The position numbers and the translations under genes were made by a program. This document shows, one piece after another, positions 39,462-52,530 of a DNA stretch of 64,000 nt (position 1 is its first letter; every line of letters starts with the position of its first letter). Origin of the DNA: Ectocarpus siliculosus (lineage: Eukaryota; Sar; Phaeophyceae; Ectocarpales; Ectocarpaceae); assembly GCA_000310025.1 (NCBI GenBank), contig FN649743.1:743513-807512 (forward strand). Direction: 5' to 3'. Below the pieces are notes generated by a model. It had not been told where the DNA came from. It searched no databases and was given only the letters and a program-made list of their open reading frames with translations.

Positions 39462-42400
39462 CTGGAAGCCGACGATGACGTCAGCGAGTTGGGCCCGAGA
39501 GAAGTGGCCGTGAAGATGCTGTTCGCTCCCATCAATCCTTCGGACATCAATCAGGTGATGCAAGCAACATTTTTGTAGCCGGGTGCATTCAGCTATGTAG
39601 CGCCCGCACCTAAGAACCCCTAGCTTTGACCGAGCCTTGGGTTCTTCGTTCCTAAGTTGTGCTACGAATGGCCGCGATATAGGTTTTTGTGTAGGGATTG
39701 TTGACCGAGCTCACGGTTGGTGCTCAAGTTCTCATATGTTGGTTTTTCGAGGCTATTCATTTCTTGACTAACAAGTTCTTAGTGTGGGCGCCAACTGTAG
39801 CATATGGCACAGTGGATGATGCGCAGCGGGCTCGACAACCTACCGCAACGAGCATGCCACCAACCATAGCAGCGGAACTGCAACATCCGAGCGCCAACAG
39901 TTGACGACAACCGCAACAACAGGTGGAGGGATCGTACGGCGTCTTGCCGCCCCTGCCCGCGGTGGGTGGCAACGAGGGCGTTGGAGAGGTCACAGCGGTA
40001 GGGTCGGATGTGACCCGGCTGGCGGTCGGGGACTGGGCGGTGCCTATGCCGGCGGCCGGCTTCGGGACTTGGAGGAACGTCGGCAAAGCCGATGTTGTGA
40101 GTATAAAAATCAACCCATTTGTTCTTGGGACCTTGGCGCGCCAAGGTTGTGTTGTGACCGACCTTGTTGGACAACAGCTGCTCGGTGTAGTCGTCTGAAG
40201 CCATTGTTACTCGTCCTCCTTCTACCGTACTGTAGACGTATTGATGGATACCCGACTTTTGGGTTTTGGGGTGCTCATTTGTTGAACGGGAATCAAGACG
40301 TCGGATTTCATCTCGACAAGGGCCACGTAAGTAGCCGGGTACGGTTGCCGCTGCAATAATCGCAGCCCTGCAGAATTCGCTGACCCACATGACATGTGCG
40401 AATTATGCTTCCTCTGCCTGGCGAAGCAATAGTTGGAGTTAAGGTTTGCCCCGTTTCTTTTCGGGACAAGCGCCGTACGATCAGACTTCTAGTTGATAGG
40501 CATCAACCAGCGGTTGAGTTCGCATGACACATTACATGAGAGTTCTTTGTCCATAGCTGCATACATGTTAATGTGTTGTGGTGTGCGATCGACACTGGCT
40601 AGGTTGTTGAGGACTCGGTAGAGGTTGCGAACCTGACAAGATAGATCGTTTCACACGAAGGAATACCTCCTTGCGCGGTGCTACCCTCTCCCCCCCGTGT
40701 ACGTGAAGAGGACCAAGACGACCCTACCACGACAGCAATGCTATGTAACTCCCACTGCTGCATAGGGGCTATAGAGAATATTCACCCTCCCGCCTCACTC
40801 GAGAGGTGCAGAATCGTTGGTCCGCACTTCAAGCAGAAATCGTCGTCGATCGCCGATTCACGCCGTTCGCCGTCCCAATTGCCTGCCTTCGACTCGGTCC
40901 TGCCCCGCAGTCAATGCTGCAGAAGTGCCCTTCAGACATTCCGGCCGAATACGCGGCAACTATCGGCGTCAACCCCTGTACCGCGTACCGCCTTCTACGT
41001 GACTTCGAGACCCTCCGGGAGGGCGACACCGTCATCCAGAACGGGGCGAACAGCCAGGTTGGTTGGTTCTGGGACCATAATACGACACGGTGCAATGCTT
41101 CCCCTTGGCTCTTATCGCACGCCACCGCCGTCCTTAGCTATCATGAAAGTTATTTTTACTTTTTTGCTTTCTTGAGGGGGGTGCCCGCCTGATGCGATGA
41201 GACTGCGGAGAGGGGTTCCAATGTCATCAAATACCGTATCGAGAACATGTCTGGACATGTTCCCAAAGAGGCGCGGTTGGCTCTCGGATACCCCCTGCCC
41301 CCGTGTCCTTCGAGACCATCGGATGGGGATTATCAAGCAGAACCTTGAGGCGGCTGTGGTAGGTGATGGTCACAGCAGAGACAACAGCCGCCTTGGTGTT
41401 GGGGCTCGTTCGCACCCACTAGGCGAAGCGCACCTTCTTCTTTTTCACCTTTCAAGGTCTTATTGCCAAGAACGCATCTCACGGCCCTTCTCCGCCAGCA
41501 GAGTGTCTGCCCTCCCACGATGCGACGAGTTTATTATGGTGGGATCGCCTTGGTTGGGGAGAGTATTGGCGTTCCCCGGCCTTGGTGTTACTTCAAAAAA
41601 CGCGCCCAAATCCTCCGTGGAGTACGTGTCTCCGTGCTTTTTTGTCTGCAACACTGACTGCCGTGATCACTTCCATGGTGTGCGTGGCCTGCGGTATGTT
41701 CATCTACCGGGGTATGGTCACCGACAACGTCACAATAGTTACGCACCGCCGATTTTCTTCGTCAGCTCAAACGGAAAGATTTTGATTTGTTTTATGCCGC
41801 AGCGTGGGCGTTGAGTGTCGCCGAGCAGTGGTGTGTCACAAGAACGTAGTTCACACCCTCCCGTAGCACCCCAGTGGCAGCAGCTCTCCGTCTTCGTGCG
41901 GAAGCTTCCCCGCTGCGTCGCGTAGCACGCTTGATGGTTCTCTCCAAAAACACTCATGTCCTATTTCAAGTAACCTTCTCGATTCCCTCAAACCCTCGCT
42001 CCCGTTCGATCTTCTCAACTTTGTCAATGATACCGAAACAAATCAAAAAGGTTGGCGTGGCTGTGATCCAGATGGCGAGAGATATGGGCGTGCGGACCAT
42101 CAACGTCGTCAGGGAGCGGTGAGCTTTGGCCCTCGGTCATGTTGAATCGATGCCATTGCTTTGGTGGCAGCGTAGTACCAACTTCCCTGCCATGCTCTGC
42201 CCTGTCCTACACGATTTTTACTTGCATTTCCTGGGTGTGTGCCTACCCTTGCTTAGTTGTTGGCTGCCTCTGTCTATCCTCTTTGTACCGCCTTGAGCGT
42301 TTTTTTTCTTTCGTTGTCAGCTGTGCTACTGAAACGACTTCTGTACTGACCAGCCTATCCGATCACAGAGCCAGTGTTTCTTCGCGCAAACCACCAGAAT

Positions 42401-44781
42401 GACACTCATTTTCTTGGTCGCCTTGGCCAGTTGTTTCGGTCCTGTCCACTCGCCTCACACACCCCTCCCGCTTCTCCCAATACACATGCTACAGCGGTAG
42501 AGGCCCTTGCTCACACCCGATGCACAACCTCCACAACCGCTGCCGCCCCTGCTGCAGACCACCCGGCGACAACACCGTAGAGCTTCTCAAGTCCCTCGGG
42601 GCCGACGTCGTCGTTACCCCGGCCGTTCTGGGGGTCCCCGACGACTACGCCGAGGCCGTGGCCGGCCTCCCGCCGCCTAGGCTGGGGCTCAACTGCGTTG
42701 GGGGTTCCATCGCGACCTCGGTGAGTCATTCCTCACCTGAGAGATGCGTGTTTGTTGTTTTCACACTGTTTTTTGTTGGCATTCTCTCTGGGAGGACCCC
42801 TTCTTGTCGCTTGGCTCGTTTTTCTGTTTTGAATATTTCGGCAAGCCTCGGAATTGTTGCAGCAGCGAGGAATTCATCGAAACGCTCGTATAGTTTGTCT
42901 TCTGCGCGCGTCAATTTCGTCCGGCACGGTTGTGAGACGAGCATGCTCGAAGAGGACGTCCTGCGTGTAGCTGAACCGATTGGTGCGTGGCTCTTTTTGC
43001 TGGTGCTAGTCGGGTTCGGTTACGGCGGAGCAATCCAGTATGGATGGGAATCTTACGCATGGGGGGCCTCCGCTCCAATCCGACCGTGCGTAGGGGGCTC
43101 GTTCGGTGCTGGCTCAGGGGTTGCGTGAAGCTTGATCAAAACCATGACCCGCTTTTTACGCTGACACACACCTCACCCACTGCACCCATCGCACAGGTGG
43201 CGAAACAGTTGGATGACAGCGGAGCTTTGATTTCGTACGGAGGCATGTCTCTTCGGCCGATCACGCTTCCTGCGACCATTTTGCAGGTGCGATGCTCCTC
43301 TCCCTTCATGCGATGCTTCGTTTTGACTCAAGTGACCACCCTAGGGCCAGAGGAAAAACGATTCTCCCCGTAGACCATGAAGATCACAAGCCATTAAAAC
43401 CCTAGCCTCTGCGCTGGTCGAAACATGGCACGCCAAGCCAACGTTGGTCTAGCCATGATCACGCTGCGAGCACAGCCGAAGGTAGCGGCTGACCAAGTTT
43501 TGGTGCGGTCGAGAATAGTGGTGTCCTATCATTGTGCCTTTCGCGGCGTCGCCTGAGTTTTGTTCCGACGAGAAGAATATGGCGCCGGTAGCCCATGGTG
43601 CTCCCAGGCCGTGTTTCCAGAGATTGTTGTTGCAGCACGTCGTGCAGGATACAATGTGCATAGCTTTGGATTGTGCTGCTGTACCACCCTGAAGCATGAA
43701 CCCACACAGCTTGCTCGTCGCCGCTTTGCACACACCTGCTTCAGGATAAAGGGGTGCGGTGCGATGGGTTCTGGATAACGAGGTGGACCCAGGATCGCCC
43801 AAGAGAGGAGCGGGAGGCAATGATCGGTATGTCTGTGTCAGTGTCGAAAGCGTGTGCGGTTTCGAACACATTCGGCAGCAGGTTACAACGACCTTTTTTT
43901 TCAACCACGACCACTCGGCCCTTGCTCCTATTCTCGGAACATCGTTTCACTCGCTTTCGTCCTCGTCTGGCCCCTTCGCCTGCTGTGGTCCAGCTGACGT
44001 GGCCAAAATGATCAAATCTGGAAGACTGCGCTCCTTCCTGGAGCGCCATCGGTTCACACAATTTTCGCAGGCTATGAAGGAGGCAAGGAAACCGTATCGC
44101 AGTCGAAAGGTGAGAAATCTGTTTTTCCCCAACGGTGTGTCTTCGAAGTCGTTCCGTGTGAATACTTTTTCATTAAGGGTGAACTCTCGGGACCAAAATT
44201 TATCACCGACGCAGCTGCTGCTGGTCTTGTTGTTTCTCAGCCGTTCCATATGTTTTGGCCGCTCGCGCCTTGTTCTACGTACCAGTTTCGCATTCCTCAA
44301 CTTAAGAGTTCCAAATCCGGGCTCGCACGTACTATGTTTTCAGCGGTAATTGCTGACAAATGGTTGCTTCCCGCCAAGTGCACTCGCGAACTCGCTATCA
44401 GCAGCACTGTACAGCAGGGAGTCACACGTTGCCGGGAAACAAACGCACAACCTTCATTCGTTGTTGTCGAAGTATCTGCCGATGGCTGCCGACTGAACAA
44501 CCGGCGCGGCCGGTGTGTATCAGACTCACTCACATGTTTCCGACCGTGTTTCCGACCATCGTTCTACCTCCGGTTCTTGGTGAGTGTTTCCGCGTCCCTC
44601 TGCGGCGGTGAATCTCGACCAGCGCCATCCCAGTCCAATCACCAGATTCCTTTGTGCCCATGTATAGCACCAACTTAATTTTTTTGTATGCAACTCTCAT
44701 CTTTGCACCCTGCGTCTTTCCTCCACCCGCTGATTTTTCCGGTCGATTCCTTCAAAGGTGTTGTTGGATATGTCGCGATGA
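39462..44781 (+). CDS. MECR: Mitochondrial enoyl-ACP/CoA reductase (NADPH), N-terminus not located
   Basis: Last step of mitochondrial type II fatty acid synthesis: NADPH-dependent reduction of trans-2-enoyl thioesters, feeding lipoate synthesis. Phase-consistent exons: 39462-39554, 39923-40096, 40923-41057, 42051-42118, 42558-42720, 43197-43286, 43745-43826, 43994-44109, 44758-44781 (TGA), about 314 residues. Motifs: [35 protein letters not shown] (with the family's active-site Tyr), [27 protein letters not shown] (cofactor loop, joined across an intron), [22 protein letters not shown], and the family-specific [10 protein letters not shown]. The final exon codes only VLLDMSR. Family members are around 370 residues, so the transit peptide and first strand are missing. 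They probably sit on an unrecognised exon within a few kb upstream. Confidence 0.9.
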
Positions 44782-46499
44782 CAGTGCCGAGCCAAGCGCA
44801 ATAGCTGGCCCTAGGAAAGTTCCGAGAATGGCCGACGGAGAAAGGCCGGCCGGCTACATTTATGTGGGCGTACTGTAGCTCCGGTATGTCATGCTGGGGC
44901 AAGGGTGTCGGCGGCGTTAGTTGTGAACGTCATCCTAGGAGACGCAGTGCGGCGGGATCGGGAGGAAGGAGCACCAACCCTAGAGGCACTTAGATCCTGG
45001 AACGTTCATCGCTGTAACCCACCACACAAACGTTTGTTGCGATTCTATGTAGACCGAATTCAGTTAGACCGCCTCCTTCTCTGTGTGTACACTTGCCACG
45101 TGCAAGACGTTTCTACTGGGCTGTTGGAGTTTTGTAATCGTATTGTGGTGACGGTGATGATAGATGGGCGCGGATACGTTTTGCAACATGAATCTGGGTT
45201 CGTTCGCTCGTCGACAAGTTCAGATATGTGACGGTTGACCATAAAAATTAATCGTTATTCGTGAGGGACGTGTTGCGTTGATTTTGGATGAGGTTTGCTT
45301 CTTCGCGTGAGAGTTCGTGCTTTACCGTTACCACACGGAAGCCCTTGCGCGAGTTGTGCTGGTGTCCTGTGTAGTCATTTCCCTCCAACGATATCTCTGA
45401 GGAAAACGGTAACGCGCCAGAGAAATATTCTGAAACATCTACGAGGTCCCCGGGACGTTGGTATCGGGCCAGGGGTGACGCAAGATGACATGATGGGGTT
45501 ACGTAAAATGATAAGCGTGTTCTGCAGTAGGAAGACACGTTCGAAACGAGCCTGCGGGCTTTCGTGGCCAGTTCTCTTGTTTCTAGTTTTTTGGGAACCA
45601 GCACACGTGGTAGCTCTACAAAAGGGTTCAGGATTCGTTCGCCGGGCTTTCTTTTGGCGAACACACAGCCAGAATATTGAACCAGTCCCCGCACCTTTCG
45701 GCGTCTTGCTCACGAGCCATGGGTAGCTAGCTGCCTGGAGAGCTCCGGGCAGCCCGATAAGACACCGGCAAGCCTCCTGCGCGCCCCTCAGAGGAATCGT
45801 GAAGAAAGGGTAACGGCGTCACGGCCACCGAAGGCTCTACATAGGATCGGAAAACGATGGCATCGGAATGTGCATGTTACCATTGAGAACAACATCGATC
45901 CTGAGCAAGTCTCAAGACCTGATGACGGTGTCTCAACGTCAACGATTGTTCCCACACACGTATATTAACTGTATACAGTGCCGACGCCTGTGCTCAATTT
46001 ATCACGACATTCATTTTTAAGTGCAAGGAAGGCTACAGCAGGTGTTCCAGCTGACACTTTCGCGTTAGATTCTCAGTCGAATGAGACTGAACTACAGTGT
46101 ACTGCTGTGGTAGTACAATAATAATCAAGAATTTTGCTGGTGGTCAGCAATTAATTCTGCTATCCTCGCTGTGTACCAGGTACGCAATAACCTGCGAAGT
46201 CTCCCACACACTGCTGTGTAGGAGACTTTGCAGATTATTGGTGTATCTCTTGAATCTTGAACGCTCTGCACTCTGCACCCAACCGCGGGCCTTGCGAGCG
46301 AGGGAGAGAGACACCCTGGTGGCGCTTGTGGCGCTGGTTGGCTGGTCGTCGTAGATCGGGAACATCTTCGGAGATCTCTTGCCGGGACTGTAAGGATGCC
46401 GCAGCGCCGAGCACAGACGCACAGACCTGCATCTGATCCCGCACACCACTCCTCTCCCTCTCTTGTTGCCAGTGCCGTTTTCCTCTCTGAACAGAGAGC
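44782..46499. other. Intergenic between the reductase and WD40 genes
   Basis: Overlapping open frames on both strands at 45250-45730 (143 codons plus, 148 codons minus) cancel each other as evidence; neither shows a domain or splice structure. AT-rich around 45960-46020. The 5' end of the WD40 gene should start near the right edge, but no promoter element was recognised. Confidence 0.4.
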
Positions 46500-49400
46500 A
46501 TGGCAGCCCCACAAGAAAACGGCGGATATTCCGTCTTCAGCCGCCTCCAAGGACATAAAGGCCAAGTGCTTTGCATCGCTGCCCCAGCGGCGAAGGTGAC
46601 AAGCGAGTCCTCACTGGTTGTCGGCGTGCTCATTAGACTATATGGTTTGATAGATCCCTCTTGCGCTATGCGGTATGTCGTTCCTGTGTTGGAAGGAACG
46701 GGGGAAGGCGGGTACGCCATGCAGGGCCACACCTGGAAGATACAGAAGGGATGCGTTCCTTGTCTTGCAGCACCCTTGCAGCACCCAGGGATCTACTGCT
46801 GCACACTGTTAATAGTGTTAGTATGCATATATATGCGGTGCAATTTCCAAGCTTCCGAGACGGCAGGAACATGCATGTCTACATGTCTACATGTCTACAG
46901 TATGTACAGTCTACAGCATCCAGCAACGTTAACCTATTTTTTGAACCGTAGCACCATTTGTGTCCACCGTACCCTGGAAACCAGCTGTGATTTTTTACGT
47001 GGCACGTAGCTTATGATGTATATCATACCAACATCAGGAAAGACCTCACCTGCTGTTGTGCTCGTGGTGCGAGCTTCCTCCCCCCCTCTCCTCCTGTTCT
47101 CCCCTACTGATTCTCCAGTGCTCTCCTGCTGCTACTGCTTTCATCGCTGCCGGATTCCGCAGGCGGCAGAGGCGTTGGTCGCAACAGGCGCAGAGGACAG
47201 CACAGTCCGGCTGTGGGACTTACGAGACGGTGCTACTGCAAGAACTCCCGGGGGATCGGGAACAACGTCTTCGGGAACAACGTCTTCACCGCGAGTGGCA
47301 ATGTGCCTGTGTCGGTGTTTTGGTGGAGAGGCCGTATCCAGCGTTGTCTTCGGCGCGGACGGCGCACATCACCTGTACTGTTCGGCTGGCGGCAAGGTCT
47401 GAGCTTCGCCTTGGACTTGAAGCAGGATGGCGTCTTGCTTGCTCGAACAACTACATCCAGAGGCACGGAAACACCATGGATGCATGCGCCGCTACCGCGA
47501 TTGATCGGTTTGTCGGGGACAACGAGATTAATTCCTACACGGAGTAAGAATGACCCGCATCGCACCCCAACTTTTAGCGCCGTTCAACGACACCAGCAGT
47601 GCCCTTCCCAACTAGTATGTACATGGTTGATCACTCCAGACCTGGAAGTTAGCTGATATTCCGTCATGGCTGCAGGTGCTCGAATTTGATCTTCGGTTAT
47701 CAGGGGGGAGTCGCGCGCTTCTGATGACAAGCCCCACCGAGGTTTTCGACGATGGCGAGGTGCGCGCAAGAAAGCGTCGACTGCCGTCACAACAACCATT
47801 CCGAGACCGTAGTAACCCGAGCGAGGCGAATCGAGAGTTTGCACGCAAGCCTAAGCAGTATTTCTCCGCAATCTAACCAATTTCTTTGATCCATAGAATG
47901 TAGAGGAATCACTCTCCATGTACCTGGTATGAACAATCTGAGGCAATGGTGCTCTCAACCTTGTGTTCACTCTCCAAAGCATGTGAACGCCCTACCACTG
48001 TAAAGGACACTACCGCACGCGACAGGAGAATCCCGTCAGCATTATCACCCCAGGAACCGGCGCAAACCGCCGTGGGACAATAGTGGAACGAATTGTCTGT
48101 ACGCCGGAATCGACATGCGTGAGCACTCACGCACTCTTCTTGTATATGGTTCCAGGGAGACATCAGACATTTTTCAGTCCTTCGATCTTCCCATCGTTTT
48201 GTATGCTATCAACAGGAAGAAGTGAACGAGTTAGCGGTGCACCCTAAGGGGGACTACTTGGCAGCGGCGGACGATTCCGGGACTGTGAAAGTTTACACAA
48301 CCAGAACACGCAGGGTGGACAAAACCCTACGGAGCGCCCATACAGTATGTACACCGTGGTTGGCTAGCTGTGATGGTGGTAGCGGGCACTTGGGTGTTGA
48401 AATTTGCTATTGATCATCGCCTGTCGTTTTCGGTGCTTTCCAACCAATTTGATACCTTCCTCCAACCGACCCACATTAACAAATAGCTCAATCTGCCTGG
48501 AACGCGTTTCGAATGGGCTTCTTCGGAGGGTGCTCTAGCTCGTGAGGACGTCGTAGAATTTCGGGCTCAAAGCCATGTCGCGAGTTGCTGCACGAACCAT
48601 CCAACCCTTCGCTCGTGATGTTATTTCGACTTTGCCCTCTTTACTGCCGTCGCTATTTCACTTTGCATGCCCGTACCCTACCCTACCAAGAACATTTGTC
48701 ACGCGGTACGCTTCCGCCCTCGAACGAGTTGGGACATCGCCTCGGGAGCGCTCGACAGCACGCTGGTGTTTTGGTTCGTACACAGTCATGGATAGGTGTT
48801 CAGCTGGTATTGCATTAATATAGCCCTATGTGGACGTTTGGCTCGCAGGGTATGGAGGCCCGACAACGAAATACAGTGTCCATTTGAGAGTTGGCACCAG
48901 CATGCGACGGTTGTTTGAATGTTTTCGCGCCCACGTGTCTCACACCCATACCAATCGCACGATGGTTCCAACTCACCCATAGTTACGGTATGTCGAAGGC
49001 ATTGTCCAGCAAAGGTGCTTCCCATCCTCCGTCCTTGGCCCGTGCAGGGATTTCAGCACCGGCAGAGTCCGTCGAAAGCTGAACCTCTCGGAGGGTTCAT
49101 GTGTTCCTTCTGCTTCTTCTGCTTCCAGCTGCTCGCCGCAACAGGTGCATGTCTACTTCGTTTGAATGTCATCTGTGCGCGTCTGGTAATTTATCTGCGG
49201 TGCGTGTGCGCATACCGGGACGGTCCTAGTCTTTCCACGCCGTAATTGTCCCATGTTTCTTACCAAGGTAACCACGCATTATCTCACAAGTATGAAGGAC
49301 GAGGGCCTTATTCTATCTGTGCATATATACGTAGGCACATCAGCACAACTTTTGCATGCTCGAACGCGCGAAGCGCAGATGTTCTCATTTTCTGCCGCCC

Positions 49401-50604
49401 GCAGGGCGTGCTCAAACCTTGCTCTCTGTTATTTACCTATATGTCGATGTGTGCGGATATTGAACCCATAGGTTACCCCAGAGATCAGATGACCCTTTCC
49501 TCCCCGCACTCCGTTCTCCCCCCCCCTCTATTGGAAACTGCCGTTTTCCAGCTCTTCAACCCCCCTTTTGTCCATTCGGTCGACTTCACCGCGGACGGCT
49601 GTTTCCTGGCGGCTGGTCTTGGCGACAGTGGCGTCGTTGTCGTTGACGCAAAAACTCGCGCGCCTGTCGGCCGCTGTGACGGTCATTCCGCCCCAGTATC
49701 TCAGGTATTGTGTCCCGGGCCACGGTCCACACCATAGCTTTAGGGCGCAACGGTAGGACACATCAGATTTTTCTTGGTGCCCTGCTTATTAAAGGTACCA
49801 GCGCGTGAGCTTCCGCAGGCTGCTGAAACGGCCATTCCTCTTTGGTGCTTGTGGCTGGTTATTTTCTCGTTCATGATGTTGCAACGAGGCAGAGGAGTTG
49901 GAATACTCCACCAACACGTGAGCTTCCGCAGGCTGCTGACACGGCAATTTATTTTGGTTCTTGTTGCTGGTTCTTGTCTCGTTCATGATGTTGCAGCGAA
50001 ACCAAATTGATCGTTCTGTCCGCCAATTGGATCATGTCTGATATGTCTCATCGCATCATGTATGTCTGGTTTAATGTCCGTACAGGTGCATTACCCCAGC
50101 TTTGATCCGAAGCTGCTAGTTTCCGCAGGAAACGACCAAAACCTCCTTTTGTGGGACCAACGACAGTTCGAGCATCACAGCGAAGAGTCGAAGGGAAACA
50201 TCGGCGACGGTGGGGGTGCTGGTGGTGGTGATTCTGGGGTATCAAAATCAAGGAAGTCGAGGCCATCCGGAAAGAAAAAGGGAAGGTCAAAGGGAGTCAA
50301 CAAACATCAACCGGCCGAGGTCGACGGGGCACAGCGGAGGGACAACGGAAGAGAGGGCTTAAGTGGCGGAAACATAAGGGAGGAGGTGGGGCCCGAAGCG
50401 GACGTCGGAAACGTCTCTTCGGAAGCCGGCGAAACCGCCACCGAGGGCCTCCGCGACGGTATTGTCAGATGCTCGGTCCCGCTGCTGTCGGTGCGTCTCG
50501 AGGAGAAACCAAACTGGGTCACCAGCTTCACAGTACCGTACGCTGCGATTGCGGTAGCGGACACGAGCTCAGTTGCCAAGATTTTGAGAGCGCACGGCTC
50601 GTGA
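46500..50604 (+). CDS. WD40 repeat protein, WDR53-like
   Basis: Predicted beta-propeller scaffold; animal WDR53 is reported as a CUL4-DDB1 adaptor, a role not shown here. Exons, all phase 0: 46500-46595 (ATG in catggcagcc), 47163-47396, 47676-47759, 48216-48344, 49552-49704, 50086-50604 (TGA). Seen WD motifs: LQGHKGQVLCIAAPAA, GAEDSTVRLWDLRDG, VNELAVHPKGDYLAAADDSG then VKVYTTRT, HSVDFTADGCFLAAGLGDSG, HYPSFDPKLLVSAGNDQN then LLLWDQRQ. The last exon carries a Gly/Lys/Ser-rich insertion of about 100 residues before NWVTSFTVPYAAIAVADTSS, which matches the end of WDR53-type proteins. At least one exon is probably missing between 48344 and 49552, because a full repeat (NICxxVxFRP and GLDxxLxxWD type) is absent; a stretch at 48548-48580 is a weak candidate. 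Confidence 0.8.
49803..50002 (+). repeat. Imperfect ~114-bp tandem duplication in an intron
   Basis: Both copies, about 49803-49892 and 49917-50002, begin cgtgagcttccgcaggctgc and end ctcgttcatgatgttgca. In the intron before the last WD40 exon. Confidence 0.8.
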
Positions 50605-51131
50605 AGGAGAAGCGAGACGAATGATACACTGTTTTTTGTACCTTCGTTGTCCAGGAGACAGCCCGATAGCCTTAGCAATGATTCCATGCGCAAAAGCCGG
50701 AAGAACAAGAACAAGCACCGCAGCAGTAGCAGCAGTTTACAGCCATCCCCATGGTATGAATACAACAACCAGCCCTCTACTCCAATAATGCACGACGGCC
50801 GCTCTGTTGAATGGAGCGTTGTTCAACGCTATGCTTGTCGCAACAGGGACCTCGTGCTCCTGGAATGGGAGTTCACACACCTCAGAACGGGGTGAGGAAG
50901 CTGTCTGATCACCACAAAATCTACAATGGTCTTGCTGCTCGCACAGCCCAAACGAGGACCGTACAGCGCAGAAGCAGACGCAGATACCTGTGGTTGCCGT
51001 GGTTTCGAAATGCCGGTCGCTCGACAAACGACCCCTAACACCAGCTCAGCGACACAAGAATCTACTTGCTTTCGTCAATATGTAGCCTATTCACCCATAC
51101 CTTTGAACAATTCCAACAACAACCACTCCAA
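50605..51131. other. Intergenic between two converging genes
   Basis: Shared 3' flank of the WD40 gene (+) and the membrane protein gene (-). Short serine/lysine-rich frames just after 50604 look like low-complexity chance translation. No terminator or polyadenylation signal could be assigned. Confidence 0.4.
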
Positions 51132-52530
51132 CTACGCGCCCCCACAGTGGGCAGGTACTGCGATTCCCGCGCGCTGAAGATACCCCGGCAAATACACGCC
51201 AAGAACAACTCCGGCAAGCGCTACCGCGACGCTCACGACCCCAATCACGGCCCTTCCGGACGTGGAAGGAGCACCAGTTGCCGTTGCATCCCTCGGTCGC
51301 CAGACAAACGCGCACCTTGGAAGGAATTTTCGGGGCGTCGTATGATGATCGATAATAGGGTGTTATATGGTTAAACACGCGGAGACCAGTACTAACAGAT
51401 CGTTCAAGTCTAAAGCCCTCCCGGGACGTCTGTAAATGAAGCAAAGCGAAGTTTGCCGCTTCGCAACACTCCTCCTCGGCTTCGGCGCTTGAGCAGTGAC
51501 GAGTGAGAGGCGGAGTATACCTTAAGCAGGCTCAAGGGTTGATAAGCACAACAGGGAGGACAACCCGTTTATTCGGGTCCGGTTAGCCATTACAGACACA
51601 GCGTTAGTCAACAAGACGAAACGTCCCCCCCGCGGAAATGTGAATCACCCCGATACACTCACATTGCCATGGCCTGAGCCAGGATGAAGGCGCCGCCGGC
51701 CTCCCGGGCAACCTCGCTGCTGAGAAACGTCAAGACAATGCCGTCGTTACCGGTTTCTAGAGGCTCGCCTCGCGGTGCCAAGAAAGCGCTGTGTCCTGCC
51801 AGTCCCAGGCACGCCGCCCCGTAAGCCATGGCAGTCATCCTGAGGGGTTCGAAAAAGCTTGAACGGGTTACGAATAATTGCTTTGGTGCGCGTTTGTATT
51901 GTTTCACCCCAGCTCCCGTAAAAATACAAAAGCGGCACCCAAAGGTTGATAGAACAATATTCAAAGGGTATGTGGAGATTCAATAGAACTACTTCATCGA
52001 GACGGGCAGCTCCTCTGTTTTTGGACAGGAGTTGGGTGTCCGAAATGCCAATCGCAGAATTATGAGCGTTTCCGTGTCATACTCTCCCGCGTGCACATCG
52101 GTCTCACAACACAACCACAAGCTACAACAATGGCTCCGCTCCAGGTTAGTCGACCGACCGAGTGTCCAACAATTTGTGCGCTGTTGTGAGTTTTACCGCT
52201 CATACTCCCTCTCCAGACCCGTGCAGCGTTGCATCTCCAACAATCTCGAAACATTCCTGCTATATTGGTTCCTCTTTACCCCTCACGTCCTGCAACGGCT
52301 GGCTCTACATGTTCTCACCTGCGGGAGTACGAAGCATCGTCCTTCGCGGTCCCTCGTGCTCCCCGCCCAACCGCCCCGGCCGCCTGCAGCGCGGACCAGC
52401 CGCAAACCACCGCGCCGAGAGCATAGGCCGTGGACCACAAGATCCAGTCCGGATCATTGAGATTCAGGTAACTGGCCAACAAAAAAAAAGCCCCGAGAGC
52501 GATTGGCGCTACAACATCTGAGCCCGCCAT
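51132..52530 (-). CDS. TMEM220-like small membrane protein
   Basis: Three exons on the minus strand in full phase agreement: 52530-52319 (ATG at 52530), 51839-51663, 51291-51132 (TAG), giving 182 residues. Hydrophobic helices: about residues 8-22, 32-50, 72-88, 107-130 (weaker) and 142-162. The signature FFLLASYLNLNDPDWILW near the N-terminus and EVAREAGGAFIL later match the TMEM220 family (conserved NDPD loop after helix one; E.GRE..G motif). The biochemical function of the family is not known. A reading of exon two straight into TGA gives a shorter product, but the gtgagt donor overlapping that stop and the perfect phase match to a further hydrophobic exon favour the three-exon model. It converges with the WD40 gene. 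Confidence 0.8.

Noticed and set aside
45248-45726. Overlapping frames of 148 (minus) and 143 (plus) codons
   Set aside because: Neither shows a domain, codon bias or splice border to choose between them.
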